Positions 16,891 through 25,462 of a stretch of 64,000 nucleotides of DNA are shown piece after piece. The notes under the pieces are model-generated. The model saw only the letters and a program-made list of their open reading frames with translations, had not been told where the DNA came from and did no database searches. Position numbers and translations under genes: made by a program. Each line of letters starts with the position of its first letter. Position 1 is the first letter of the stretch. Source of the DNA: Variovorax paradoxus (GTDB lineage: Bacteria; Pseudomonadota; Gammaproteobacteria; Burkholderiales; Burkholderiaceae_C); contig NZ_JAGGNV010000001.1 in assembly GCF_018614955.1 (NCBI RefSeq), positions 124,001 through 188,000 of the forward strand. Reading direction: 5' to 3'.

Positions 16891-18687
16891 ATGCCCGCCT
16901 ACACCCCGCCCCTTCGCGACATGCAGTTCGTGATGCACGAAGTGCTCAAGGTCACCGAAGAACTCAAGGTGCTTCCCAAGCACGCCGACGTCGATGCCGA
17001 AACCATCAACGCGGTGCTCGAGGAGGGCGGCAAGTTCGCCTCTGAAGTGACCTTCCCGCTCAACATCAACGGCGACGAGGAGGGCTGCGTGCTCGACAAG
17101 AGCACGCACGAGGTGAAGACGCCCAAGGGCTTCAAGGAGGCCTACGCTCAGTACGTCGAAGGCGGCTGGGCGGCGCTGTCCTGCGATCCGCAGTACGGCG
17201 GCCAGGGCCTGCCCTTCGTCGTGAACCAGTGCTTCTACGAGATGCTCAACTCGGCCAACCAGGCCTGGACCATGTACCCGGGCCTCTCGCACGGCGCCTA
17301 CGAGGCGCTGTCGGCGCACGGCACCGACGAGCAGAAGAAGACCTACCTGCCCAAGCTCACCAGCGGCGAATGGACCGGGACCATGTGCCTGACCGAGCCC
17401 CATTGCGGCACCGACCTCGGCCTCTTGCGCACCAAGGCCGAGCCGCAGCCCGACGGCAGCTACCGCCTCACCGGCAACAAGATCTTCATCTCGGCCGGCG
17501 AGCACGACATGGCTGAGAACATCATCCACCTGGTGCTGGCCCGCCTGCCGGACGCGCCGAAGGGCAGCAAGGGCATCAGCCTCTTCGTCGTGCCCAAGTT
17601 CAACGTCAAGGCCGACGGTTCGCTCGGCAGCCGCAACGGCATCTACTGCGGCGGCCTCGAGCACAAGATGGGCATCCACGGCAACGCGACGGCGCAGATC
17701 GTGCTCGAAGGCGCTGCCGGCACGCTGGTCGGCGAGCCCAACAAGGGCCTGGCCGCGATGTTCGTGATGATGAACGCGGCGCGCCTGGGCGTGGGCAACC
17801 AGTCGCTGGGCCTGACCGAGGTGGCGTTCCAGAACGCGCTGGCCTATGCCAAGGACCGCATCCAGATGCGCTCGCTGTCGGGCGTGAAGGCCAAGGACAA
17901 GGAAGCCGATCCGATCATCTTCCACCCCGACGTGCGCAAGATGCTGATGACCGCCAAGGCCTACGCCGAAGGCGGCCGCGCGCTGGCCATCTACTGCACG
18001 CTCCTGCTCGACAAGGAGCACCACCATCCCGACGAGAAGGTGCGCAAGGACTCGGGCGAGATCGTCGCGCTGCTGACGCCGATCGTGAAGGCCTTCATCA
18101 CCGACAACGGCCACATCTCGACCAACGCCTGCATGCAGGTTTTCGGCGGCCACGGCTTCATCAAGGAATGGGGCATGGAGCAGTTCGTGCGCGACAACCG
18201 CATCAACATGATCTACGAGGGCACCAACACCGTCCAGTCGCTGGACCTGCTGGGCCGCAAGGTGCTGGGCAACAACGGCGCCACGCTCAAGAAGTTCGGC
18301 AAGCTGGTCGCGAAGCTGGTGGAAGAAGAGGGCGTCAACGAGAAGATGAGCGAGTTCATCACGCCGATCGCGGTGCTCGGCGAGCAGCTCACAAAGTTCA
18401 CCACCGAGCTCGGCTTCAAGGGCTTCCAGAATCCCGACGAGGTGGGCGCTGCGGCAGTGGACTACCTGCGCGTGGCGGGCCACTTCGTGTTCGGCTACTT
18501 CTTCGCGCTGATGGCGCGCGTGGCGCTCGCCGAGATCGCCGCCGGCAACACCGATCCGTTCTATCAGGCCAAGCTGCAGACCGCGCGCTTCTACTTCGCC
18601 AAGCTGTTCCCCGAGACCGCGACGCTGATGCGCACCGCGCGCACCGGCAGCGCGCCATTGATGAACACCGACGCCGCGCTGGCCTGA
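16891..18687 (+). CDS. Acyl-CoA dehydrogenase, FadE-like with C-terminal extension
   Basis: This 598-residue flavoprotein catalyses the first step of beta-oxidation, alpha,beta-dehydrogenation of acyl-CoA. Visible are MCLTEPHCGTDLG (FAD/substrate loop, near residue 168), the helical domain with ARLGVGNQSLGLTEVA near 310, and the catalytic Glu in IYEGTNTVQSLDLLGR near 445. A C-terminal domain of about 140 residues (PF12806-type) follows, so the length matches the larger FadE-like class. A GGAGAG site precedes ATG 16891. It is co-directional with the tetR, FadN-type and thiolase genes. Confidence 0.93.
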   Translation: MPAYTPPLRDMQFVMHEVLKVTEELKVLPKHADVDAETINAVLEEGGKFASEVTFPLNINGDEEGCVLDKSTHEVKTPKGFKEAYAQYVEGGWAALSCDPQYGGQGLPFVVNQCFYEMLNSANQAWTMYPGLSHGAYEALSAHGTDEQKKTYLPKLTSGEWTGTMCLTEPHCGTDLGLLRTKAEPQPDGSYRLTGNKIFISAGEHDMAENIIHLVLARLPDAPKGSKGISLFVVPKFNVKADGSLGSRNGIYCGGLEHKMGIHGNATAQIVLEGAAGTLVGEPNKGLAAMFVMMNAARLGVGNQSLGLTEVAFQNALAYAKDRIQMRSLSGVKAKDKEADPIIFHPDVRKMLMTAKAYAEGGRALAIYCTLLLDKEHHHPDEKVRKDSGEIVALLTPIVKAFITDNGHISTNACMQVFGGHGFIKEWGMEQFVRDNRINMIYEGTNTVQSLDLLGRKVLGNNGATLKKFGKLVAKLVEEEGVNEKMSEFITPIAVLGEQLTKFTTELGFKGFQNPDEVGAAAVDYLRVAGHFVFGYFFALMARVALAEIAAGNTDPFYQAKLQTARFYFAKLFPETATLMRTARTGSAPLMNTDAALA

Positions 18688-18692
18688 ATGTC

Positions 18693-19124
18693 ATGAAGCG
18701 CCTTCTTGCAGCCATCGCACTCGCGTCGGCCGGCTCGGCTTTCGCGCAGATGACGCCGGTCGGCGTCTGGCAGAGCATCGACGACAAGACCAACGAAGCC
18801 AAGTCGCAGATCCGCATCGCGGAAACGGGCGGCGCGCTCAACGGCCGCATCGAGAAGCTGCTGCGCAAGGACGCGAAGCAGGATGCGGTGTGCGACGAGT
18901 GCACCGACGACCGCAAGGGCAAGCCGCTGGTCAGCCTCGAGATCATCCGCGGCGCGAAGAAGGCCGAGGGCAAGGAGGTCTGGGAGGACGGAAAGATCCT
19001 CGACCCCGAGAACGGCAAGACCTACACGCTGCGGCTCACGCCGATCGACGGCGGCAAGAAGCTGGAAGTACGCGGCTCGGTGTTCGGCATCGGCCGCACG
19101 CAGACCTGGGTTCGCGTCCAGTAA
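18693..19124 (+). CDS. Exported DUF2147-type protein
   Basis: This 143-residue protein has a signal peptide (MKRLLAAIALASAGSAFAQ). The mature part begins TPVGVWQSIDDKT and continues with GRIEKLL, CDEC and a closing VFGIGRTQTWVRV, the pattern of the DUF2147 family of small periplasmic beta-rich proteins of unknown function. It starts 5 bp after the FadE stop and lies between two beta-oxidation genes, an arrangement that suggests a link to lipid metabolism without showing one. The CDEC pair could form a disulfide. Confidence 0.85.
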   Translation: MKRLLAAIALASAGSAFAQMTPVGVWQSIDDKTNEAKSQIRIAETGGALNGRIEKLLRKDAKQDAVCDECTDDRKGKPLVSLEIIRGAKKAEGKEVWEDGKILDPENGKTYTLRLTPIDGGKKLEVRGSVFGIGRTQTWVRVQ

Positions 19125-19147
19125 GACACCTATTTGTTGGAAATTCC

Positions 19148-21586
19148 ATGTCCCGATTTCAAGTGAAAAAGGTCGCCGTGCTCGGCGCCGGCGTGATGGG
19201 CGCGCAGATCGCGGCCCATCTCGTCAATGTGCGCGTGCCGGTGGTGCTGTTTGACCTGCCTGCAACCCAAGGAGACGGGGCGTCAGCCCCGTCTTTATCC
19301 TCCAAGAATGCCATCGTGAGCCGCGCCATCGACAACCTCAAGAAGCTCAAGCCCGCGCCGCTGGGCGACGTGGCCGATGCGGTTCTCATCGAGCAGGCCA
19401 ACTACGAAGACGATCTCGCGAAGCTCGGCGAGTGCGATCTCGTGATCGAAGCGATCGCCGAGCGCATGGACTGGAAGCTCGATCTCTACAAGAAGATCGC
19501 GCCGCACGTCGCGAAGCACGCGATCCTGGCCTCGAACACCTCGGGCCTTTCGATCACCAAGCTCAGCGAGGCGCTGCCCGAGGCGCTGAAGCCGCGCTTC
19601 TGCGGCATCCACTTCTTCAACCCGCCGCGCTATATGTTTCTGGTCGAGCTGATCAACACGCCGACCACCGAGCCCGAGGTGCTGGACCAGTTGGAAGCCT
19701 TCGTCACCAGCACGCTCGGCAAGGGCGTGGTGCGCGCGCACGACACGCCCAACTTCATCGCCAACCGCGTCGGCATCGCCGGCATGCTGGCGACCCTGAA
19801 GGAAGTCGAGAAGTTCGGCCTCACGCCCGACGTGGTGGACGACCTCACCGGCAAGAAGCTGGGCCGCGCGAGCTCGGGCACCTTCCGCACCGCCGACGTG
19901 GTGGGCCTGGACACCATGGCTCACGTGGTCAAGACGCTGCAGGACAACCTGAGCGAGCAGACCGATCCGTTCTACGCCAACTTCGCGACGCCGCCGGTGC
20001 TCGCCAAGCTGCTGGAGCTCGGCAACCTGGGCCAGAAGGCCAAGGCCGGTTTCTACAAGAAGGCCGGCCGCGACATCCTGCGCTTCGATCTGGAGGCCAA
20101 TGGAGGGAAAGGCGAGTACGTGCCCTCGGGCGACAAGGCCGACGAGGTTTACGGCCGCATGCTCAAGAAGCCCGCGCCGGAGCGCCTGAAGTTGCTGCGC
20201 GAGAGCGAAGGCGCGCAGGGCCGCTTCCTCTGGGCCATCCTGCGCGACAGCTTCCACTACGCGGCCGTGCACCTCGCGACCATCGCCGAGAGCGCGCGCG
20301 ACGTCGACTTCGCAATGCGCTGGGGCTTCGGCATGAAGCAGGGCCCCTTCGAGCTCTGGCAGGAAGCCGGCTGGGCGCAGGTCGCCAAGTGGATCCAGGA
20401 GGACGTCGATGCGGGCGAAGCGCTCGCTACAGCGCCGCTGCCGAAGTGGGTGTTCGAGGGGCCGGTCGCACAAGCGGGTGGCGTGCACACGCCCGAAGGT
20501 TCGTGGAGCGCCTCGCAGAACAAGTTCGTCCCGCAACGCCGTCTTCCCGTGCATGAGCGCCAGCTGTTCCCCGAAAGCGTGCGGGGCAGCAATGCACCCG
20601 ACGCCAACAAGGCCGGCACCACGATCCAGGACGAAGGCGACGTGCGCCTCTGGACGCTCGACGGCGAGGTGCTGATCGCGAGCATCCACTCCAAGATGCA
20701 CGCCATCAGCCCCGACGTGGCCGATGCGCTGGCGGCGGGTGTGGATCTCGCCGAGCGCGAATACAAGGCGATGGTGATCTGGTCCCCGGACGAGATGTTC
20801 TCGGTCGGCGCCGACCTGCAGGCGATGCTGCCGGCCTTCGTGGTCGCGGGTATCGGCGCGGTCGAGGGTGCGGAAGAAGAGCTGCAGAACGTGATGCTCA
20901 AGATCCGCTATGCCGGCGTGCCGGTCGTCTCGGCCGTGCGCGGCATGGCGCTGGGCGGCGGCTGCGAGCTGGCCATCCATTCGGCGAAGCGCGTCGCCGC
21001 GATGGAAAGCTACATCGGCCTGGTCGAAGTCGGCGTGGGCCTGGTGCCCGGCGCCGGCGGCCTGACCTACATCGCGCGCCGCGCAGCCGAGAACGCCGAA
21101 GCCTCCACCGGCACCGACCTGCTGCCGTTCCTGACCGAAGGCTTCACCGCCGCGGCGATGGCCAAGGTCGGCACCAGCGCGCTGGAATCGAAGAAGCTGG
21201 GCTACCTGCTCGAGAGCGACGTGATCGTGCCGAACAAGGACGAGCTGCTCTACGTCGCGCTGCAGCAGGCCAAGGCCATGGCCGACGCCGGCTGGCGCGC
21301 GCCGCTGCGCCGCCCCTTCAAGGTGGCAGGCCGCAGCGGTGCCGCGACCATCAAGGGACAGCTGGTCAACATGCGCGACGGCGGCTTCATCAGCGAGCAC
21401 GACTTCCACATCGCGAGCCTGATCGCAGGCGTGGTGACCGGCGGCGACGTCGATGCCGGGAGCCTGGTTACGGAGGAATTCCTGATGGCGCTGGAGCGCA
21501 AGGCCTTCTGTTCGCTGATCCTGCATCCGAAGACGCAGGAACGGATCATGGGGATGCTTTCGACGGGCAAGCCACTACGGAATTGA
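19148..21586 (+). CDS. 3-hydroxyacyl-CoA dehydrogenase/enoyl-CoA hydratase, FadN-type fusion
   Basis: This 812-residue bifunctional enzyme performs the hydration and NAD-dependent oxidation steps of beta-oxidation. The dehydrogenase half comes first: GAGVMGAQIAAH at 13, ASNTSGL near 140 and HFFNPPRYMFLVE near 160. The enoyl-CoA hydratase/isomerase half follows from about residue 520, with RGMALGGGCELA near 598. This domain order is that of FadN rather than FadB. Residues 40-52 form an apparent insertion right after the second Rossmann strand, encoded by a perfect DNA palindrome at 19273-19294. The reading frame is intact and the downstream thiolase completes the pathway. Confidence 0.93.
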   Translation: MSRFQVKKVAVLGAGVMGAQIAAHLVNVRVPVVLFDLPATQGDGASAPSLSSKNAIVSRAIDNLKKLKPAPLGDVADAVLIEQANYEDDLAKLGECDLVIEAIAERMDWKLDLYKKIAPHVAKHAILASNTSGLSITKLSEALPEALKPRFCGIHFFNPPRYMFLVELINTPTTEPEVLDQLEAFVTSTLGKGVVRAHDTPNFIANRVGIAGMLATLKEVEKFGLTPDVVDDLTGKKLGRASSGTFRTADVVGLDTMAHVVKTLQDNLSEQTDPFYANFATPPVLAKLLELGNLGQKAKAGFYKKAGRDILRFDLEANGGKGEYVPSGDKADEVYGRMLKKPAPERLKLLRESEGAQGRFLWAILRDSFHYAAVHLATIAESARDVDFAMRWGFGMKQGPFELWQEAGWAQVAKWIQEDVDAGEALATAPLPKWVFEGPVAQAGGVHTPEGSWSASQNKFVPQRRLPVHERQLFPESVRGSNAPDANKAGTTIQDEGDVRLWTLDGEVLIASIHSKMHAISPDVADALAAGVDLAEREYKAMVIWSPDEMFSVGADLQAMLPAFVVAGIGAVEGAEEELQNVMLKIRYAGVPVVSAVRGMALGGGCELAIHSAKRVAAMESYIGLVEVGVGLVPGAGGLTYIARRAAENAEASTGTDLLPFLTEGFTAAAMAKVGTSALESKKLGYLLESDVIVPNKDELLYVALQQAKAMADAGWRAPLRRPFKVAGRSGAATIKGQLVNMRDGGFISEHDFHIASLIAGVVTGGDVDAGSLVTEEFLMALERKAFCSLILHPKTQERIMGMLSTGKPLRN
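19273..19294. repeat. Perfect palindrome inside the fadN-type coding sequence
   Basis: AGACGGGGC (19273-19281) and GCCCCGTCT (19286-19294) form a 9-bp perfect inverted repeat around the loop GTCA. It encodes residues 43-49 (D-G-A-S-A-P-S) of the bifunctional enzyme, in a stretch that relatives, as I remember them, lack or have much shorter. It resembles an in-frame insertion of a small mobile palindrome. Confidence 0.6.
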
Positions 21587-21707
21587 ACCCACCCCCAGGC
21601 TTCGCGCACTTCGTGTCGCAACGCCAACCCCCTTGCAGGGGGCAACACCAGCGGCCCGGCAAAGCCGGTTCCGCGGTGTTTCCCGACAAAGCCAAAAGGA
21701 GCCATTG
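21587..21707. repeat. Intergenic repeat-like stretch with two hairpins
   Basis: The 121-bp gap between the FadN-type and thiolase genes contains CCCCCT-TGC-AGGGGG at 21628-21642 and a second hairpin within 21651-21674 (GCGG-CC-CGGC-AAA-GCCGG-TT-CCGC). The wording, a purine/pyrimidine hairpin followed by the CGGCAAAGCCGG hairpin, is one I associate with dispersed intergenic repeats in Comamonadaceae; that recollection was not checked. Neither hairpin has a T-run. Confidence 0.5.
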
Positions 21708-22907
21708 ATGACGAAACAGATCCAAGACGCCTACATCGTCTCCGCCACCCGCACCCCTATCGGCCGCTCGCACCGCGGCTTCTTCCGCAACATGCGTCCC
21801 GACGACCTGCTCGCGACCACGCTGAAGGCGGCGCTCGCGGCGGTGCCGGGGCTCGATCCGAAGGCGATCGAGGACATCATCTGCGGCTGTGCCATTCCGG
21901 AAGCCCAGCAGGGCCTCAACGTCGCGCGCATCGGCGCGGTGCTCGCGGGCCTGCCGACCAGCATCGGCGGCATCACGGTCAACCGCTTCTGCGCCTCCGG
22001 CCTGTCGGCGGTGCAGATGGCGGCCGACCGCATCCGCGTCGGCGAGGCCGAGGTGATGATCGCGGCCGGCGTCGAGAGCATGAGCATGGTGCCGATGATG
22101 GGCAACTCGCCCTCGCTGTCGCCCTCGATCTTCGAGCGCGACGGCGACGTCGGCATCGCGTACGGCATGGGCCTCACGGCCGAGAAGGTGGCGCAGCAGT
22201 GGAAGGTGAGCCGCGAGGCGCAGGATGCCTTCGCGCTGCAGTCGCACCAGCGCGCGCTGGCCGCGCAGCAGGCCGGCGAGTTCGCCGCCGAGATCACGCC
22301 CATCGAGGTGACGGACCGCGCGCCGAACCTCGAGACCGGCGAGGCGATTGCCAAGACCCGCACCGTGAAACTCGACGAAGGCGCGCGCCCCGACACCAGC
22401 CTCGAAGGCCTGGCGAAGCTGCGCACCGTGTTCGCCGCGCGCGGCTCGGTCACGGCGGGCAACAGCTCGCAGACCTCCGACGGCGCGGGCGCGCTGATCC
22501 TCGCGAGCGAGAAGGCCTGCAAGCAGTTCGACCTCAAGCCGCTCGCGCGTTTCGTGAGCTTCGCGAGCAAGGGCGTGCCGCCGCACATCATGGGCATCGG
22601 CCCGATCGAGGCGATTCCGGCGGCGCTGCGTTATGCGGGACTCACGCAGGATGCGATCGACTGGATCGAGCTCAACGAAGCCTTTGCCGCGCAGTCGCTG
22701 GCGGTGATCAACACGCTGGGCCTCGATCCGGCCAAGGTCAACCCGATGGGCGGCGCGATCGCGCTGGGCCATCCGCTGGGCGCGACCGGCGCCATCCGTT
22801 CGGCGACCGTCGTGCATGCGCTGCAGCGCAAGAAGCTCAAGTACGGCATGGTCACGATGTGCGTGGGCATGGGGCAGGGCGCCGCCGGCATCTTCGAGAG
22901 GGTCTGA
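21708..22907 (+). CDS. Acetyl-CoA C-acyltransferase (thiolase, FadA/FadI class)
   Basis: This 399-residue degradative thiolase cleaves 3-ketoacyl-CoA to acetyl-CoA. The acylated Cys is in [14 protein letters not shown] near residue 90, the His in GGAIALGHPLGATGA near 355 and the second Cys in MCVGMGQGAAG near 385. The length is canonical. AAAGGAG lies 8 bases before ATG 21708. It follows the FadN-type gene across the repeat at 21587-21707 and completes a beta-oxidation set with it. Confidence 0.95.
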   Translation: MTKQIQDAYIVSATRTPIGRSHRGFFRNMRPDDLLATTLKAALAAVPGLDPKAIEDIICGCAIPEAQQGLNVARIGAVLAGLPTSIGGITVNRFCASGLSAVQMAADRIRVGEAEVMIAAGVESMSMVPMMGNSPSLSPSIFERDGDVGIAYGMGLTAEKVAQQWKVSREAQDAFALQSHQRALAAQQAGEFAAEITPIEVTDRAPNLETGEAIAKTRTVKLDEGARPDTSLEGLAKLRTVFAARGSVTAGNSSQTSDGAGALILASEKACKQFDLKPLARFVSFASKGVPPHIMGIGPIEAIPAALRYAGLTQDAIDWIELNEAFAAQSLAVINTLGLDPAKVNPMGGAIALGHPLGATGAIRSATVVHALQRKKLKYGMVTMCVGMGQGAAGIFERV

Positions 22908-22951
22908 CCGTTCGAGCAGTGCTTGCTCGAAAAGAAAACAAGGAGACAAGC

Positions 22952-23857
22952 GTGAGACAAGAGACAGTGCAGCTCGCCGACGGCACGCAGCTCGCGCTGC
23001 GCATCTACGAGCCCATCGGCCCGCAGCGCGCCAGCGTGGTGATCGGCGGCGCGATGGGTGTGCGCCAGGCTTTCTACGAGCCCTTCGCTCGCTGGCTGAC
23101 GCAGGAGGGCATCTGCGTCTGGACCTTCGACTACCGCGGCTCGGGCGATTCGCGGCCCGCGACCGCCGGCGGCTCGCTGCGCGGTTTCGAGGCCGACCTG
23201 TTCGACTGGGCGCGCGACTACGAAGCCGTGATCGACGCCGCCAAGGCCGCGCGCTCCGACCGGCCGCTCTACCTGCTGGGCCACAGCCTGGGCGCGCAGC
23301 TGCCGGGTTTTCTCGAACGGCCGCAGCAGGTCGACGGCCTCATCGGCATCGCAGCGGGCAGCGGCTACTGGCGCGAGAACGCGCCGCGCCTCAAGCGCAG
23401 CATCCTCTACTTCTGGTTCTTCCTGGTGCCGCTGGCCACGCGGCTCTGGGGCTACTTTCCCGGCCGCAAGCTCAAGAAGGTGGGCGACCTGCCGCGCGGC
23501 GTGATCCTGCAGTGGCGGCGCTGGTGCCTGAACCCGCGCTACAGCGTGGGTGCCGAGGGCGAAACGGCCACCCGCAGCTACGGGCGCGTGCGCTTCCCGG
23601 TGCTGGCCCTGTCGATGACCGACGACGAGCTCATGACGCTCGAAGGCACCGAAAGCCTGCTGAGCTTCTACGCCGGCGCGCCGCGCGCGGTGCAGCGCAT
23701 CGCGCCGGCCGACGTGCAAGCCCGGCAGATCGGGCATTTCGGCTTCTTCCGCGAGCAATTCAGCCTGAGCCTGTGGCCGCGCCTGGCCGACAGCCTGCAC
23801 CGGCTCGCGGCGCTGACCGCTGCAGCGCCAGCGGGCGTCCCGCACACGACTGCATAA
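22952..23857 (+). CDS. Alpha/beta-hydrolase family protein
   Basis: This 301-residue serine hydrolase has nucleophile motif GHSLGAQL near residue 113, an acid in SMTDDELMT near 230 and the terminal His in IGHFGFFREQF near 265. GGAMGVRQAFYEPFA near 38 is the oxyanion-hole region. It begins with GTG; an AGGAG site 6 bases upstream decides this start. An 8-bp hairpin (22911-22918/22924-22931) lies in the gap after the thiolase. The substrate is unknown; ester or thioester hydrolysis is suggested by the beta-oxidation neighbours. Confidence 0.88.
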   Translation: MRQETVQLADGTQLALRIYEPIGPQRASVVIGGAMGVRQAFYEPFARWLTQEGICVWTFDYRGSGDSRPATAGGSLRGFEADLFDWARDYEAVIDAAKAARSDRPLYLLGHSLGAQLPGFLERPQQVDGLIGIAAGSGYWRENAPRLKRSILYFWFFLVPLATRLWGYFPGRKLKKVGDLPRGVILQWRRWCLNPRYSVGAEGETATRSYGRVRFPVLALSMTDDELMTLEGTESLLSFYAGAPRAVQRIAPADVQARQIGHFGFFREQFSLSLWPRLADSLHRLAALTAAAPAGVPHTTA

Positions 23858-23888
23858 GCCAAGGTCACGGAGGCACACTGCGACGATC

Positions 23889-24719
23889 ATGAGCACACAT
23901 CCTCTGGACAAGGCCCTCGCGCTCGCGCACAGCGATATCCGCGCCGGGCTTTTCACCGGCGCCACGAGCCCGGACTACTGGAACATGGTCGGGCCCTTCG
24001 GCGGTACGACCGCGGCGGTGATGCTGCAGTCGGTGCTGAAGCATCCGGAGCTGCTCGGTGCGCCGGTGGCGCTCACGGTGAACTACGCCGCGGCGCTGGA
24101 GGCAGGCGCCTTCGAGGTGCTGGCGATACCGGTGCGCACCAACCGCTCGACGCAGCACTGGACCATGCAGATGTCGCAAGTCGGCGCCGGCGGCCAGCCG
24201 CATGTCACGACCACCGCGACCGCGGTCACGGCCCTGCGCCGCGAAACCTGGGGCGCCAACGATCTGCCGATGCCCGAGGTGCCGTCGCCTGAAGAGGTCG
24301 AGCGTGTGAGCATCGGCCCCGCGCGCGTGGCCTGGATCTCGCAGTACGAGATGCGTCCGATCAGCGGCGCGATCCCGACCAAGTGGGACGGCAGCGGCGA
24401 TCACAGCGAAACGCGCATGTGGCTGCGGGATGCAGAGCCGCGTCCGCTCGACTTCGCCTCGCTCGCCGCCTTGAGCGACACCTTCTACCCGCGCGTCTGG
24501 CTGCGCCGCGCCAAGCCGGTGCCGATCGGCACGGTGTCGATTACGACCTACTTCCATGCCGACGCGGCGCACCTGGCCGAGATCGGCCACGGCTACCTGC
24601 TGGGCCGTGCGACCGGGCAGCAGTTCCAGAACGGCTACTTCGACCAGTCGGCGCAGTTGTGGAGCGAGGCGGGCGCGTTGCTGGCGACCAGCAATCAGAT
24701 CGTCTACTTCAAAGAGTGA
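23889..24719 (+). CDS. Thioesterase-family protein (double hotdog)
   Basis: This 276-residue protein reads as two hotdog folds in tandem (PF13622-like acyl-CoA thioesterase family). The N-terminal half has MVGPFGGTTAAVMLQSVL near residue 33, the long hotdog helix with its Gly-rich lead. The C-terminal half has YFHADAAHLAEIGHGYLLGRATGQQFQNGYFDQSAQLW. It would release free acids from acyl-CoA in the cytoplasm. It sits 4 bp before an SDR gene and inside the TetR-headed cluster. Confidence 0.82.
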   Translation: MSTHPLDKALALAHSDIRAGLFTGATSPDYWNMVGPFGGTTAAVMLQSVLKHPELLGAPVALTVNYAAALEAGAFEVLAIPVRTNRSTQHWTMQMSQVGAGGQPHVTTTATAVTALRRETWGANDLPMPEVPSPEEVERVSIGPARVAWISQYEMRPISGAIPTKWDGSGDHSETRMWLRDAEPRPLDFASLAALSDTFYPRVWLRRAKPVPIGTVSITTYFHADAAHLAEIGHGYLLGRATGQQFQNGYFDQSAQLWSEAGALLATSNQIVYFKE

Positions 24720-24723
24720 CTCG

Positions 24724-25452
24724 ATGTCTTCCAGAAAAGCCGCCCTGATCGTCGGCGCCGGCGATGCCACCGGCGGCGCCATCGCCCGCCGCTTCGCGCG
24801 CGAGGGCTATACGGCCTGCGTCACGCGCCGCAGCCTGGACAAGCTGCAGCCGCTGGTCGCGCAGATCGAAGCCGAAGGCGGCACCGCGCACGCCTTCGCC
24901 AGCGACGCACGCAAGGAGGAGGAAGTGGTCGCGCTCGTCGAGCAGATCGAATCGACCATCGGCCCGATCGAGGTGCTGGTCTTCAACATCGGCGCCAACG
25001 TGCCCGAGAGCATCCTCACCGAAACCGCGCGCAGGTACTTCAAGGTCTGGGAGATGGCCTGCTTCTCCGGCTTCCTGAACGGACGCGAAGTCGCCAAGCG
25101 CATGGTGGCGCGCGGCCGCGGCACCATCCTCTTCACCGGCGCCACGGCCTCGTTGCGCGGAAGCGCGAACTTCGGCGCCTTCTCGGGCGCGAAGATGGCC
25201 TTGCGCGCACTGGCCCAGAGCATGGCGCGCGAGCTCGGGCCGCGCGGCGTCCACGTCGCGCACACGGTGATCGACGGCGCGATCGACACCGAATTCATCC
25301 GCAGCAATTTCCCCGAGCGCTATGCGCTGAAGGCGGAGGACGGCATCCTCAACCCCGAGCACATCGCCGACGCCTACTGGATGCTGCACGCGCAGCCGCG
25401 CGATGCCTGGACGCACGAGCTCGACCTGCGGCCGTGGTCCGAGAAGTTCTGA
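24724..25452 (+). CDS. SDR-fold protein lacking the canonical catalytic Ser/Tyr
   Basis: This 242-residue protein has an SDR-type nucleotide site (VGAGDATGGAIARRFA, residues 10-25), but the active-site segment reads ILFTGATASLRGSANFGAFSGAK. Aligned to classical SDRs, the catalytic Ser position is A140 and the catalytic Tyr is F153, while K157 is kept; NNAG is replaced by NIGAN. It may bind NAD(P) without classical chemistry, or use another residue. It lies between the thioesterase and the HCCA-isomerase-like gene with gaps of 4 and 10 bp. Confidence 0.85.
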   Translation: MSSRKAALIVGAGDATGGAIARRFAREGYTACVTRRSLDKLQPLVAQIEAEGGTAHAFASDARKEEEVVALVEQIESTIGPIEVLVFNIGANVPESILTETARRYFKVWEMACFSGFLNGREVAKRMVARGRGTILFTGATASLRGSANFGAFSGAKMALRALAQSMARELGPRGVHVAHTVIDGAIDTEFIRSNFPERYALKAEDGILNPEHIADAYWMLHAQPRDAWTHELDLRPWSEKF

Positions 25453-25462
25453 GGAGACCGGC

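Noticed and set aside
16840..18483. A long minus-strand open frame opposite the FadE-like gene
   Set aside because: The translation is low in structure and rich in His, Val and Arg, and the plus-strand gene has full catalytic motifs.
19295..21526. A 743-codon minus-strand open frame opposite the FadN-type gene
   Set aside because: It is a shadow of codon bias in a high-GC genome; the plus strand carries all expected motifs.
22911..22931. Hairpin TTCGAGCA/TGCTCGAA after the thiolase gene as a terminator
   Set aside because: No T-run follows and the next co-directional gene starts 21 bp later; at most it is a weak pause or mRNA-stability element.
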